41,972 nt of DNA from an uncultured Clostridia bacterium (GCA_944386385.1 CALXAV010000016.1:1-41972); one strand, 5' to 3'; positions 14,561-24,065 are shown, numbered from the stretch's first letter. Notes: generated from the letters alone by a model not told the origin. Numbers and translations: made by a program.

Positions 14561-15280
14561 TTATTTTCCACCTTCTTTCTTTACCTTACAGCACTTAACA
14601 GTAGGTTTTATAGTTTTTTCTAATATTTCTTTACTACTTCCTATTTCTTCTATTTTTCCTCTCTTCATTAAGATTACTTCATCCGCAATATTTAAAATTC
14701 TTTCTTGATGTGAAATTATTAATGTAGTTCCTTTTACTAATTCTCTCATATTTTCAAAAACTTCAATTAAATTATTAAAGCTCCACAAATCAATTCCTGC
14801 TTCTGGTTCATCAAATATTGTAAGTTTTGAATTTCTAAGTACTACAGTTGCTATTTCTATTCTTTTTAATTCTCCACCAGATAAAGAACCATTTACTTCC
14901 CTATCCACATATTCTTTAGCACAAAGTCCTACTTGTGATAAAACATCACAAGCTTCTTTTTTTGTTATATATCTTTTAGAAGCTATTTTTAACAAGTCAT
15001 AAACTGTAATTCCCTTGAATTTTACTGGTTGTTGAAATGCAAAACTAATTCCCAACTTTGCTCTTTCATTTATTTCTAAATTAGTTATATCTTTTCCATC
15101 AAATATAATTTCTCCTGAATCTGGCTTTTCTATTCCCATTATCATTTTAACTAATGTTGATTTTCCTGAACCATTTGGTCCTGTTATTGCTACAAATTTA
15201 TCTGTACCTATTTTTAGATTTATATTATTTAATATTTTTTTGTTATCTCTTGTAAAGCAAACATCTTTTAATTCTAACAT
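14561..15280 (-). CDS. sufC: SufC ATPase
   Basis: A 239-residue soluble ABC ATPase that powers Fe-S cluster assembly on SufB. Walker A is G34-P-N-G-S-G-K40-S-T42, the Q loop is SFAFQQP, the signature is LSGGE (133-137), and Walker B is LTIFDEPEAGID (153-164), with ISHQER as the H loop. FDEPEAGID and the LWSFNN following are in line with SufC rather than transporter ATPases. An unusual tail contains a CC pair (VKCCKVKK). It lies between the DtxR-like regulator (14-base gap) and sufB. Confidence 0.93.
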   Translation of the reverse strand: MLELKDVCFTRDNKKILNNINLKIGTDKFVAITGPNGSGKSTLVKMIMGIEKPDSGEIIFDGKDITNLEINERAKLGISFAFQQPVKFKGITVYDLLKIASKRYITKKEACDVLSQVGLCAKEYVDREVNGSLSGGELKRIEIATVVLRNSKLTIFDEPEAGIDLWSFNNLIEVFENMRELVKGTTLIISHQERILNIADEVILMKRGKIEEIGSSKEILEKTIKPTVKCCKVKKEGGK

Positions 15281-15294
15281 ATATATCCTCCTTC

Positions 15295-15768
15295 TTAACT
15301 ATTTTGATTTTTCTTTAATCTATTTTTTGCAGTTACTTTTACACATTTTCTACATTTTTCACTATTTGCGTCATAACCACAATCCAAGTCTCCTAAGTTT
15401 AAAACTTCTGTAATGTATTTATCAAGCTTTAAAGCAGTACTTTCAGACATTACATGCTTCATTGCCTCTGCTTCTTCTATTGCTTGTTTTTTATCTATTT
15501 CTAAGACTTCGACTAAAAACATTTCTAATATATCTTGTCTTTTTATTGCTGCAATTGCTAAATTTTCTCCTTCTTCTGTTAAAGAGATATTACCATATGC
15601 TTTGTAATTTGCTAAACCCAGTTCTTTTAATGTATTAATACCTTTATTTACACTTGGTTTAGTTATTTTTAATTTATTTGCAATATCTGTTACTCTTACT
15701 TTTTCATTATTTTTTTCTAAAAGATATATTGTTTTTAGATATTCTTCTTGAGAACCAGTTAATTTCAT
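15295..15768 (-). CDS. DtxR/MntR-type metal- or Fe-S-responsive regulator
   Basis: A 157-residue regulator that starts the suf operon. Residues 8-60 are a winged HTH (VRVTDIANKLKITKPSVNKG), followed by a dimerization domain with SLTEEGENLA and EAEAMKHVMSES as in DtxR/MntR. The C-terminus carries C130, C139 and C142 (CRKC), which is not part of the classical metal sites and could bind zinc or a cluster, so the protein may sense iron-sulfur status. It is probably autoregulated: a perfect palindrome lies between its promoter and start. AAAGGAGGAAG is the ribosome site. Confidence 0.85.
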   Translation of the reverse strand: MKLTGSQEEYLKTIYLLEKNNEKVRVTDIANKLKITKPSVNKGINTLKELGLANYKAYGNISLTEEGENLAIAAIKRQDILEMFLVEVLEIDKKQAIEEAEAMKHVMSESTALKLDKYITEVLNLGDLDCGYDANSEKCRKCVKVTAKNRLKKNQNS

Positions 15769-15782
15769 AGCTTCCTCCTTTT

Positions 15783-15828
15783 TGTTAGCTTACGCTAACA
15801 TTCTACTATCTATTCTCTTTTTTGTCAA
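15783..15828 (-). promoter_or_regulatory. suf operon promoter with palindromic operator
   Basis: On the minus strand TTGACA (15828-15823), 17 bases, TAGAAT (15805-15800). Immediately downstream is the perfect inverted repeat TGTTAGC-gtaa-GCTAACA (15800-15783), similar to DtxR/IdeR-type boxes. It overlaps the expected transcription start. Confidence 0.8.
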
Positions 15829-15885
15829 GAGGAAAAGGAATAACTATGTAATTTTTTTACCTTTTTAATAGAAAAGTATATAAAT

Positions 15886-15914
15886 GACACAAAAAAGGCC
15901 CGTCCCTCTTTGTC
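15886..15914 (-). repeat. GACGGG-loop hairpin repeat, copy 1
   Basis: Directly after the comEA stop, ACAAA...AGG pairs with CCT...TTTGT around a GACGGG loop, followed by T. The same element is at 26159-26187, also abutting a stop codon. It probably acts as a terminator. Confidence 0.7.
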
Positions 15915-16601
15915 TCAAATCTCTATTAAATCTTTTATTTGTTCAAATTTACTATCTCCTATTCCACTTACTTCTTTTATTTCTTCAATAGACTTAAATT
16001 TACCATTTTCTTCTCTATAACTTATTATTTTATTTGCTGTTGATTCTCCTATTCCTGGAAGAGTATCTAATTCTTCTTTACTTGCTGTGTTTATATTCAC
16101 TTTCTTATTTTTACTACTTGTACTTGTTTTATCTTGCATATTACTTTTTGATTGTGAACTTACACTACTACCACTAGTAATATAACTAGCACTTTCTCCT
16201 TGTTCTGCTTTTTCTTTTTCTACATCTTCTTTAGTTGGTATATATACTTTCATACCATCCTCTAACGGTTCTGCCAAATTAACTTCTTTCATGTAAGCAT
16301 TTTCTGCAACTCCTCCTGCCGCTTCTATCGCATCAGCTACTCTTGCTTTTTCTTCTAATTCTACAATTCCTTCATTTTTTACTGCACCTGATACATGTAC
16401 AATTATCTTAGATTTTTCTTCTTTAGCTTCGTTATTTTCTTCTGCATTTTCTTCTGTAGTATTCTCTATTTCTAGACTTTGTTTTTCGACATTAAATTCA
16501 TCATTTGTTTTCATTATGTACGCATAATAAACAACTCCTAAAGTTATAATAGAAATTATTATAATTAATACTATTTTTTGTTTTTTATTAATATATTTCA
16601 T
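15915..16601 (-). CDS. comEA: ComEA-type competence DNA-binding protein
   Basis: A 228-residue membrane-anchored protein that binds incoming DNA outside the cell during transformation. Near the N-terminus is one membrane helix (IVLIIIISIITLGVVYYAYI). A glutamate-rich linker follows, then an SLBB domain (IIVHVSGAVKNEGIVELEEK onward), a serine-rich linker, and a C-terminal helix-hairpin-helix pair (VNINTASKEELDTLPGIGES). GGGTGAT precedes ATG 16601, so the frame's earlier ATG at 16613 is not used. No comEB/comEC is next to it. The GACGGG-loop hairpin follows the stop. Confidence 0.9.
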   Translation of the reverse strand: MKYINKKQKIVLIIIISIITLGVVYYAYIMKTNDEFNVEKQSLEIENTTEENAEENNEAKEEKSKIIVHVSGAVKNEGIVELEEKARVADAIEAAGGVAENAYMKEVNLAEPLEDGMKVYIPTKEDVEKEKAEQGESASYITSGSSVSSQSKSNMQDKTSTSSKNKKVNINTASKEELDTLPGIGESTANKIISYREENGKFKSIEEIKEVSGIGDSKFEQIKDLIEI

Positions 16602-16676
16602 AATATCACCCATTTCTTTTTTATAATTTTAATAGTTTATTTTAGTTTATTTTGGCTTAATTTCATTTGTTTTCTA

Positions 16677-16705
16677 TTGAAAATTTTGTCGAAATATTGT
16701 ATAGT
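16677..16705 (+). promoter_or_regulatory. Promoter of the carboxypeptidase gene
   Basis: TTGAAA (16677-16682), 17 bases, TATAGT (16700-16705), 30 bases before the ATG. Confidence 0.6.
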
Positions 16706-16734
16706 ATTTAAGTAAAATATGAGGAGAGTAGAAT

Positions 16735-17952
16735 ATGAAAATTAAAAAGCTTTTTTTGAGTTTAACTTTTATATTTTTTATAATTTTTTCAAATACATAT
16801 ATAAATATAAGTAATGCAGCAGAAGCTCCTTCTATTGATACAGGTAGCATATACTTAATGGATAGCAGAACAACAAAACCTCTTTATACTAAAGCTGAGA
16901 ATACTAGGATGTATCCTGCAAGTACGACTAAAATCATGACTGCAATACTTACTCTTGAGAATTGTAATTTAGATGAAGTAGTAACAGCAAATTATAGTGC
17001 CCTATCAAACATACCAGAAGGATATACTACAGCTGATATCCAAGTAGGTGAACAATTAACTGTTGAACAATTATTAGAACTTTTACTTGTACATTCAGCA
17101 AATGATGCAGCAAATGTTTTAGCCGAATATGTTGGTGGTTCTATTGATAGTTTTGTTAGCATGATGAATACGAAGTTAAACGAGTTAGGTTTAGCCAATA
17201 CTCATTTTACTAATGCTTATGGTTTACATGATGATAATCATTATACAACTGCTCATGACTTAGCTTTTCTTATGAAATACTGTTTAGAAAATGAGAATTT
17301 TAGAAAAATAAGTGGGCAAGCTTCATGTGCAATACCTGCAACTAATATGTGGGGACCAAGAAAATATGATTCTACAAATCAACTTTTGATTGCAGGAGAT
17401 CAATATTATTACCAATATGTATTTTCAGGGAAAACAGGATTTACATCCCAGGCAAAACATTGCTTAGTTACAGCTGCTTATAATAATGATTTAGAGCTAA
17501 TTTGCGTTGTTCTTGGGAATGATGATAGATTTAATGTTACACGTTCACTTTATGAATATGCTTTTTCTAATTATGAACTTAAGAACGTTATCAACAAAAA
17601 TGATGTTGTAACTAACATAACTGTTAATGGTGCTTCAAATGATACAAAAAATTTGGATATATTAATTTCTGAAACAATACCTGCATTAGTAGAAACAAAT
17701 GTCAATACAGAATTAACACCTATAATTGATTTAAACAATAATATTTCTGCCCCAATATCACAAGGTGATGTTTTAGGGAAAGTTACTTATACTATAAATG
17801 GTGTAAATTATACAAGTGATTTAATTGCATCTCATGATGTTAAGAAATCGAATGTTACACTTTATCTTTCTTTTGGACTTGTAATTATAATATTTATATT
17901 TATAATTTGGGGAATTGTTAAGTACGAAAATAAGAAAAAAACAAATATGTAA
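16735..17952 (+). CDS. dacA: D-alanyl-D-alanine carboxypeptidase (DacA/PBP5 type)
   Basis: A 405-residue penicillin-binding protein that trims the terminal D-Ala from peptidoglycan stem peptides. It has a signal peptide (residues 1-29, cut near SNAA-EA). The three active-site motifs are S63-T-T-K66, S121-A-N123 and K233-T-G235. A C-terminal beta domain follows, then a membrane helix (LSFGLVIIIFIFIIWGIV) with a lysine-rich tail instead of the usual amphipathic anchor. GAGGAGAG is the ribosome site. It is a single-gene unit with its own promoter and a strong terminator. Confidence 0.93.
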   Translation: MKIKKLFLSLTFIFFIIFSNTYINISNAAEAPSIDTGSIYLMDSRTTKPLYTKAENTRMYPASTTKIMTAILTLENCNLDEVVTANYSALSNIPEGYTTADIQVGEQLTVEQLLELLLVHSANDAANVLAEYVGGSIDSFVSMMNTKLNELGLANTHFTNAYGLHDDNHYTTAHDLAFLMKYCLENENFRKISGQASCAIPATNMWGPRKYDSTNQLLIAGDQYYYQYVFSGKTGFTSQAKHCLVTAAYNNDLELICVVLGNDDRFNVTRSLYEYAFSNYELKNVINKNDVVTNITVNGASNDTKNLDILISETIPALVETNVNTELTPIIDLNNNISAPISQGDVLGKVTYTINGVNYTSDLIASHDVKKSNVTLYLSFGLVIIIFIFIIWGIVKYENKKKTNM

Positions 17953-17991
17953 AATTTTGAAAAATAATATTTTATGAAATAAAATTTTTAT

Positions 17992-18030
17992 AAAGATAAG
18001 TTATCTAAAACAAGATAACTTATCTTTATT
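17992..18030. terminator. Bidirectional terminator
   Basis: AAAGATAAGTTATCT/AGATAACTTATCTTT, a perfect 15-bp stem with a 6-nt loop. It lies between the convergent carboxypeptidase and LCP genes. Confidence 0.85.
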
Positions 18031-18034
18031 TATA

Positions 18035-19432
18035 TTAATTATAATCTCTTCCTAAAATGATTGTTACATCAACTTTACTAGAACTTGATTCACTATCTTG
18101 AACTGTTCCCGCATTAAGTGTTTGTTCAATACCTTCTAATACAGCATCTCCTATATTCTTTTTATTCATTATAACTGTTTTTGTAGTTGTATTTGTAGTT
18201 CCTGTTCTTGTTACATTATACCCTGCCTCTTTTAATGCATCTACTGCTTCTTGTAAATTACCACTTGTTCCTGTTCCATTTATTACTTCTACTTTTATTT
18301 CTGATTTACTCTTTGTTGAAACTGTACTTGATGTTGTATTGCTTGTAGTATTTCCTGTAGTGTTTTCTTCTGTTTGACCTTCTTGTTCTTCTTTATCTCT
18401 ATCATAGAATAGTTCTTGTATTAGTGCCGCTGTTTCTTCTTCATCATGGATATATACCCATGTTCCTGCTGCATTTTTGTTTGTACTTACTCCTGGTAAT
18501 GTTGCTGTTAATAAATTGTCTGTATTAAATTCTACTGCATATGGTATATAGTCTTTTATTGCATTAAAGTCAATATTAGTTGTTACGTTTTCTTCAGCCA
18601 CATCTAAAATTTGACCAATTTTAAATATGTTCTCCACTTTAGCTGTTTGTTTTATTACTGCCATTATGAACTCTCTTTGTGTTCTCATTCTTCCTAAGTC
18701 GTTGTCTCCATATTCTTCCGGATATGATGTTCCATCATTGTTATGTCTAAAACGTACTAATTGTTCCGCTTTATCTCCGTCTAACATTTGTTCACCTGCT
18801 TTTAAGTGAATATGTAAATCCTGTGATGTATCATCATAATCCATGTCTATTGGAACATTAAATGTAACTCCTCCAATTGCATCAACTAATTTTATAAATC
18901 CCTCTGTTTTTACTATTACATAGTATTGTAAGTTTAATCCTGTTATTTCATTTACTTCATCCAAAACATCTTGTGGATCTTCATTTCTACTATATATTGA
19001 ATTAATTTTTTCATATGCCGTTGCTCTTGACGGATTTTTCCCTGTGTATGTATCTCTTGGTATAGATAACATTGTAGCTTTTTGTGTATTTGGATTATAT
19101 GAGGCAACTATTATTGTATCAGTAAGAAGTGCTCCTTCTTCATCAGTACTTATTCCTAAAACCAAGCATTTGAACTCTCCTAATTCCTTTTTTGTATTTT
19201 CATTGTGTCCAACTGCTGTTGCTAGGATTCCTGTTAAGCCTCCTCCGTTTTTGTGTACCTTATACGCAAGTACTCCTCCTACTACTGCTAATAATAATAT
19301 TATTATTAATAAGACCTTTTTCCATTTCTTTTTCTTCTTTTTTATATTTGGTTTTTGTTTTGTTTTTATATTAGATGTTTTCTTTGAATTTCCCTTTTTA
19401 TTTTCTCTTTTGTTTTTATTATTTTCTTTCAA
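18035..19432 (-). CDS. LytR-CpsA-Psr family cell-wall polymer ligase
   Basis: A 465-residue LCP protein that should attach teichoic-acid-like or capsular polymers to peptidoglycan at the outer face of the membrane. A lysine-rich cytoplasmic tail (1-40) is followed by one membrane helix (VLLIIILLLAVVGGVLAY). The LCP domain shows TDTIIVAS, SIPRDTY, AEQLVRFRHN and LGRMRTQREF, including the conserved arginines. A serine/threonine-rich linker leads to a LytR_C domain (IKVEVINGTGTSGNLQEAVD). TTG 19432 is preferred to TTG 19441 because GGAG lies 9 bases before it. Promoter TTGCAT-17-TATACT precedes it. Confidence 0.9.
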   Translation of the reverse strand: MKENNKNKRENKKGNSKKTSNIKTKQKPNIKKKKKKWKKVLLIIILLLAVVGGVLAYKVHKNGGGLTGILATAVGHNENTKKELGEFKCLVLGISTDEEGALLTDTIIVASYNPNTQKATMLSIPRDTYTGKNPSRATAYEKINSIYSRNEDPQDVLDEVNEITGLNLQYYVIVKTEGFIKLVDAIGGVTFNVPIDMDYDDTSQDLHIHLKAGEQMLDGDKAEQLVRFRHNNDGTSYPEEYGDNDLGRMRTQREFIMAVIKQTAKVENIFKIGQILDVAEENVTTNIDFNAIKDYIPYAVEFNTDNLLTATLPGVSTNKNAAGTWVYIHDEEETAALIQELFYDRDKEEQEGQTEENTTGNTTSNTTSSTVSTKSKSEIKVEVINGTGTSGNLQEAVDALKEAGYNVTRTGTTNTTTKTVIMNKKNIGDAVLEGIEQTLNAGTVQDSESSSSKVDVTIILGRDYN

Positions 19433-19463
19433 AATACTCAACTCCTAAAATTCCAATGATAAA

Positions 19464-19492
19464 AGTATAGCAAAATTTATTACATAATGCAA
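19464..19492 (-). promoter_or_regulatory. Promoter of the LCP gene
   Basis: Minus strand TTGCAT (19492-19487), 17 bases, TATACT (19469-19464). Confidence 0.65.
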
Positions 19493-19509
19493 CAAATATA
19501 GACATTTTT

Positions 19510-20118
19510 TTAGAAAAATACATTAAGTATATTGTATTCCATCATAGTTTTTGCTAGGTATGTTTGGTTCATATATTCATTTAAACTTCCTTGTGGATTA
19601 AGTGTTATTACTAGACTAATTATTAATAATATAACATATGTTATTAATACTCCTCTTAATAATCCATAAATTATTCCACCAGCTTTATTTACTTGTTTTA
19701 AAATAGGTAATTCTGCAACCCAGTTTGCTATTGCACTTATAAATACTAAAGCTATTCTTAATATTATGAACAATACTATAATTGTTACTCCATATATTAT
19801 ATTCATAGACAAGCTCTTTGATGTTTCAGCTATTGCTCCATTTTGTATATCTCCTATTAAACTAGTTGTTGTAACATTACCATCTTCACTTCCTACTATT
19901 TCTTCTAACTTTGTCTCTATTGTTCCTTGCAAACTTTCATCTATTTCAGTCGTATTCATTATTAAACTTCCTATCGGTCTATATAATATAAATGCTATTA
20001 CTAAGGCAACAATGAATGCTACTAAATGTATTCCTAAAGATACTAAACCTTTTCTATATCCTAAAAATACTGACAATAATATAAATAGAACAATTACACC
20101 ATCAATTATAATTCCCAT
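19510..20118 (-). CDS. CvpA-family membrane protein
   Basis: A 202-residue integral membrane protein with a CvpA/colicin-V-production-type fold: N-terminal helices with DGVIVLFILLSVFLGYRKGL, a central soluble loop (about 55-100), and two to three C-terminal helices including GGIIYGLLRGVLITYVILL. The family's role is unsettled and relates to envelope integrity and secretion. It begins 11 bases after the DUF5711 gene and is probably co-transcribed with it. Confidence 0.82.
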   Translation of the reverse strand: MGIIIDGVIVLFILLSVFLGYRKGLVSLGIHLVAFIVALVIAFILYRPIGSLIMNTTEIDESLQGTIETKLEEIVGSEDGNVTTTSLIGDIQNGAIAETSKSLSMNIIYGVTIIVLFIILRIALVFISAIANWVAELPILKQVNKAGGIIYGLLRGVLITYVILLIISLVITLNPQGSLNEYMNQTYLAKTMMEYNILNVFF

Positions 20119-20129
20119 AAATTTTTCTC

Positions 20130-21320
20130 CTATAAATTAATAATTTCTATTTTGTCTCTATAAATAATTCCCGCGATAGAGTCTGAAACAACAATACTTG
20201 TTATTTCTTGATTTGCTATATATCTTTTAACAAGCCAACCACCTGTATTTATAAATTCTATTTCTGTTCCTAAGTTTAATGCAATTATACTTCCATTTGT
20301 ATAAATTTCTTTTGCTACATAATTTACAGTATATTGTTTTGTTTCTTTACTATCAGTATTTACTATATTTACTACAGAGTCTGCAGTAAATAATCCTGAT
20401 GATTTTTCTTCAACATAGCACATATTATTTTCTAATTCTACTGATTGAAATGTTATTTTCTTATCACTACTATCTACTAATGTATTTTCCTGTTCGTTTT
20501 CTATTTCTGTTATAGAATCTGTATACATACAAACAAGTTTACCTCTATCTTGATATTTTACATTAGTTATTAGTTTTCCTGTCTCACTTGAATATGTTTT
20601 TTCTAGGGAATCTTCTGTTTGTCCTTTTTCTGCCTTATCTATTGACATTATTCTTATTGATGATTGTATCATTGTTCCTGATGTATCGACTTCTGCAATT
20701 GCTAAATATTTATTATCATTTGATATGCTTACATCAACTGCTCTTGTAGATGCTAAAAATGTTGTAAACATTTCTTTTCCATCTGGGTTATACATTTTTA
20801 TTACTGTTTTATAACTAGTTCCTGTAATTAACACTGCTACATAGCCATTTTTATTAACATATATTTGAGAAATATTTCCGTCAACTTGTGCTTCCCATGA
20901 AATATTTTTATCTTCTAACAAATAAAATTTTTGTCCCTCATTTTCTGCTATCGCTAAAAATCTATTTGCTGAACTAAATATTGGACTTGATATTTGTACA
21001 TCCAAACTTGCTTCTTCATTTCCAGTGTTTCCATAGATAGTAAATTTGGTTTGGTTTAATATTCCAATATATCTATTAAATGCATATATATTACTACTTT
21101 GTTCTTCATTTAAATCTATTGTTGCAACTGTATCTTGTTCTACTTCTTTTCTAAATATATTTTTATCTATCCATTCACGAGCTTGTCTATTAGACAAATA
21201 TAATCCAACTACTACTATTATAGCTACTACAATTATTGAAACAACTATTGTTATAGCAATTTTTTTCTTATTTACTTTCTTTACCCCTTCTACAGTTTCT
21301 TCTTTCCATATATCTTTCAT
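20130..21320 (-). CDS. DUF5711-type membrane-anchored beta-propeller protein
   Basis: A 396-residue protein with a short cytoplasmic start, one membrane helix (residues 21-43, IAITIVVSIIVVAIIVVVGL) and a large outer domain made of repeated four-strand units such as NRYIGILNQTKFTIYG, NRFLAIAENEGQKFYL and NKYLAIAEVDTSG, as in WD-like propellers. It resembles the clostridial DUF5711 family, usually found beside CvpA as here. Function unknown; a surface or divisome-linked scaffold role is a guess. AAGGAGAA precedes the ATG. Confidence 0.75.
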   Translation of the reverse strand: MKDIWKEETVEGVKKVNKKKIAITIVVSIIVVAIIVVVGLYLSNRQAREWIDKNIFRKEVEQDTVATIDLNEEQSSNIYAFNRYIGILNQTKFTIYGNTGNEEASLDVQISSPIFSSANRFLAIAENEGQKFYLLEDKNISWEAQVDGNISQIYVNKNGYVAVLITGTSYKTVIKMYNPDGKEMFTTFLASTRAVDVSISNDNKYLAIAEVDTSGTMIQSSIRIMSIDKAEKGQTEDSLEKTYSSETGKLITNVKYQDRGKLVCMYTDSITEIENEQENTLVDSSDKKITFQSVELENNMCYVEEKSSGLFTADSVVNIVNTDSKETKQYTVNYVAKEIYTNGSIIALNLGTEIEFINTGGWLVKRYIANQEITSIVVSDSIAGIIYRDKIEIINL

Positions 21321-21348
21321 AAAATTTCTCCTTAGTTTTGGTGTTTAT

Positions 21349-21392
21349 ATTTTACTATAAAACACAATAAAAAGCAAGAAATTTCTTGCTTT
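21349..21392 (-). promoter_or_regulatory. Promoter overlapping a terminator palindrome
   Basis: The palindrome AAAGCAAGAA/TTCTTGCTTT (21371-21392) ends in T on the minus strand and can stop transcription from the decayed ATPase upstream. Its right arm contains TTGCTT (21377-21372), which with TAAAAT (21354-21349) 17 bases on makes the DUF5711 promoter. Confidence 0.5.
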
Positions 21393-21435
21393 CTACTATT
21401 ACAAAATTCTTAATTTTTTATTTATAAAATTGTAT

Positions 21436-22551
21436 TTACAAAAGTTCTACAGGTATATAATTATTATTTTTATCGATTGGGAAAATATCTGATTTCATAC
21501 ATATAACTCCTCCATTTCCCACTTTCATTCCAAATTTTTCTGCTACTTCGAAGTTTTTTATGGCTTCTGTTTTTGGACTAGCACTTTTCTTTATTTCTAT
21601 GGGGTGAATTATATTATTACGCAAAATTAACAAATCTATCTCTTTTCCATTATTATCTCTATAATAATATAAGTGTTTTCTAGCATCTTCTCCATTATTA
21701 GAAAACGACTTTAATATTTCTGTAACAACATAAGTTTCAAATATAGCACCATTATACGCACTTTTTTCTAAAGTTAAACTATCTAAGTATCCTGACAAAT
21801 AACAGCTAAGCCCTGTATCTGTGAAATAGATTTTAAGTCTTTTTACGACTCTCGCCACTGTATTATTTGAGTAAGGTTGTAGTAAAAAAACTAATCCAGT
21901 ATTTACTAATATTGATAACCATTTTCCCCTGTAGTATTTGTTATACCTATATCTTTGCAAATATCTGTCATATTTAGTTCTTGTACTGTTCTCGCTGCTA
22001 CATTTCCTATAAATTTGTAAAACTTAATCTCATCTTGCTGTTAGCATTTTGCTTTTTGCTCTCTTTTTTAATAATTTTAAATCTGGTAAAAAAAGCTCTC
22101 CTTCCAAATTATTTATTTCTCTATTACTTAAAGTATATAAAGCTAGTATTCCGACTCTTCCAGCTAAAGATTCTGATGTTTTCTCCATTATTTCGAAAGC
22201 TTGAGAAGCTGTTAAATAGAACAGTCCATTTACTTTTACATCTTCATCTTTTACTCTTTCTTGTCTTCTTTCATCAACTATCATTTTTATATATGATAAT
22301 ATATCTGGTGCATATTGAAATTCATCGATAATTAGTGGTGTTTCATAGGTTCTTAAAAACAATTCTGGATCTTCTTTGGCTAACATTCTATCTTTAAAAT
22401 TTCCTAGTGATACATAATTTATTTTTCTACCCAATACATTTTTTAACAGACTTTTCTTTCCCACTCCTCTAGGTCCTATAACCATCACAACAGGAAACAT
22501 TTTTTTCTCATCGCAAAATAATTTTTCTATATTTCTTTCTACATATTGCAC
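21436..22551 (-). pseudogene. Decayed AAA_14/DUF4143 ATPase
   Basis: The two frames 22551-22030 and 21960-21436 are the ends of one gene. The first part has an AAA N-terminus with a degraded Walker A (GPRGVGKK, no Ser/Thr after the lysine) and Walker B LIIDEFQYAPD. The second part has the DUF4143 end with DNNGKEIDLLIL and IHPIEIKKS. Between them a third frame encodes DEIKFYKFIGNVAARTVQEL, the conserved middle, but about 45 codons of the family are missing before it. At least two frame changes are required. GTG 22551 with AGAGGTGAT is the original start. Confidence 0.85.
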
Positions 22552-22738
22552 TTTATCACCTCTATTTAATTAAACTACAAATTAAAAAAAGTTACAACAT
22601 TATTATAAATTATTTATACATTTTTAATTTTAGAGTTTAAATTCGTATATACTTTCTAATTTTAACTTAGAAATATGCTACTCTACTTTATTCTGTTGAA
22701 GGTAATCGGTATTTAATCTTACTAGCGTAATTAAATAA

Positions 22739-22764
22739 AAGATGAAAAATTAATTTTCTCCATC
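22739..22764 (-). terminator. Terminator after the LamG gene
   Basis: On the minus strand, directly after the stop, GATG...CATC with an AT-rich inner stem is followed by TTTTATTT. Confidence 0.6.
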
Positions 22765-23989
22765 TTAATTTTTGCTTTGAACTAAGACGTTATGATATGC
22801 AACTGTTTTATCATAATTTGCTTTTACTTCATCTGATGTTAATACTTTATTATACAATCTACAGGCATATATGTTCATATTCGCATAGTACTCTGTATAT
22901 GTTGTTCCCCCTGTTTGGAAACCTATTGTAAATGGAATAAAATTGTCTGTTAATCCTCCTCCTATCATCCAATCATGGCTACAAACAGTTTCTCCAACAA
23001 ACTCACCATCTTTGTATAATGCGATTTTAGATTTTTCCAAATCTATTGTCATTGTTAAATATCCACCGTTTTCTGAACTCATTGTTCCAATATTTCCCTT
23101 TGCTATCCAATGTGGTCTATCCCATCCGAATTGCCCAATCAGATAAAGAATCTCTACTAGACATACAACATTCAACTTGTCCCTTCCACCATCTTACTCT
23201 AAACTTATTGCTATAACTAGTTGTATTACCTTTTATTGTCTTACCTAACATAGGTGAATAATTATTTTCATTTGCAATTTTCCCATAAAATTCAAATGTT
23301 AAACCATTCTCCATATTTACATCTGCTTGAGGATATACTTCTATGTAATCATCTACTCCATCTAATTTGAATTCCGTTTCATTCCAACCATATCCATCTC
23401 CTTCTGTTATTCCATATACAGTTACTCCTTCTCCCCAAGAAGTATTATCTCCCATATTTATTGGGTCTGCATTTAAAATTATATTGTCTGTTACTGCTAA
23501 ATTCTCTCCATAAGCAAGTTTTACAAAACCTTCTTCTGGTAATTCTATTACTTCTCCTGTGTTATAATTTATTGCCCATTCATGTTTTGTTTCTCCGTAA
23601 TTTTCTAGACTCACACCCGTACCTACATAATACCAATCTGTTCCATATATTTGTTTTGTATCATTTACTGAAACTATTTTCCAATTATCTCCATTAGCTA
23701 AAGTCCTATCTCTTAACTCTTCTCCTATATTATATTTTTCATCACCTGTCATTTCTCTATTTATCATTGTTAACTGAATAGCTTCCTTTTCTGAAGCTAT
23801 CTCTGTTTCTTCTTTTGCATTCTGTGCTTGTGTAAGAATTCCGTTTTGTCCTGTTAACATCGAAACCGAAACACCAGCAAGTATTAGTAAAACAATGATA
23901 GTAATAACAAGTGCAATTAAAGTGATACCTTTGTTACTTTTGGTTTTGTAATTTTTAACTGTAATTTTGTTTTCCTTTTTGTTTCTCAT
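22765..23989 (-). pseudogene. Frameshifted pilin-like LamG surface protein
   Basis: The first frame (23989-23117) starts with a lysine-rich leader and a prepilin-type segment, G-ITLIALVITIIVLLILAGVS, followed by MLTGQNGILTQAQNAK, a common start of clostridial pilin-like proteins; the usual Glu at mature position 5 is Ala. From about residue 165 it has a LamG/ConA-like domain (FKLDGVDDYIEV). This continues in the next frame up to 22765 (LEKSKIALYKDGEFVGETVC, YACRLYNKVLTSDEVKANYD). The total length is 3n+1, so a single extra base near 23130-23170 breaks an otherwise intact gene of about 407 codons. Real mutation or sequence error cannot be told apart here. Confidence 0.8.
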
Positions 23990-24065
23990 TCTTTTTCTCT
24001 CCTTTTTTCCTTAGTTTTTCCGTTTTATTTTTGCTTATACATTAAATTGGAAGATTCGTTTTTTG

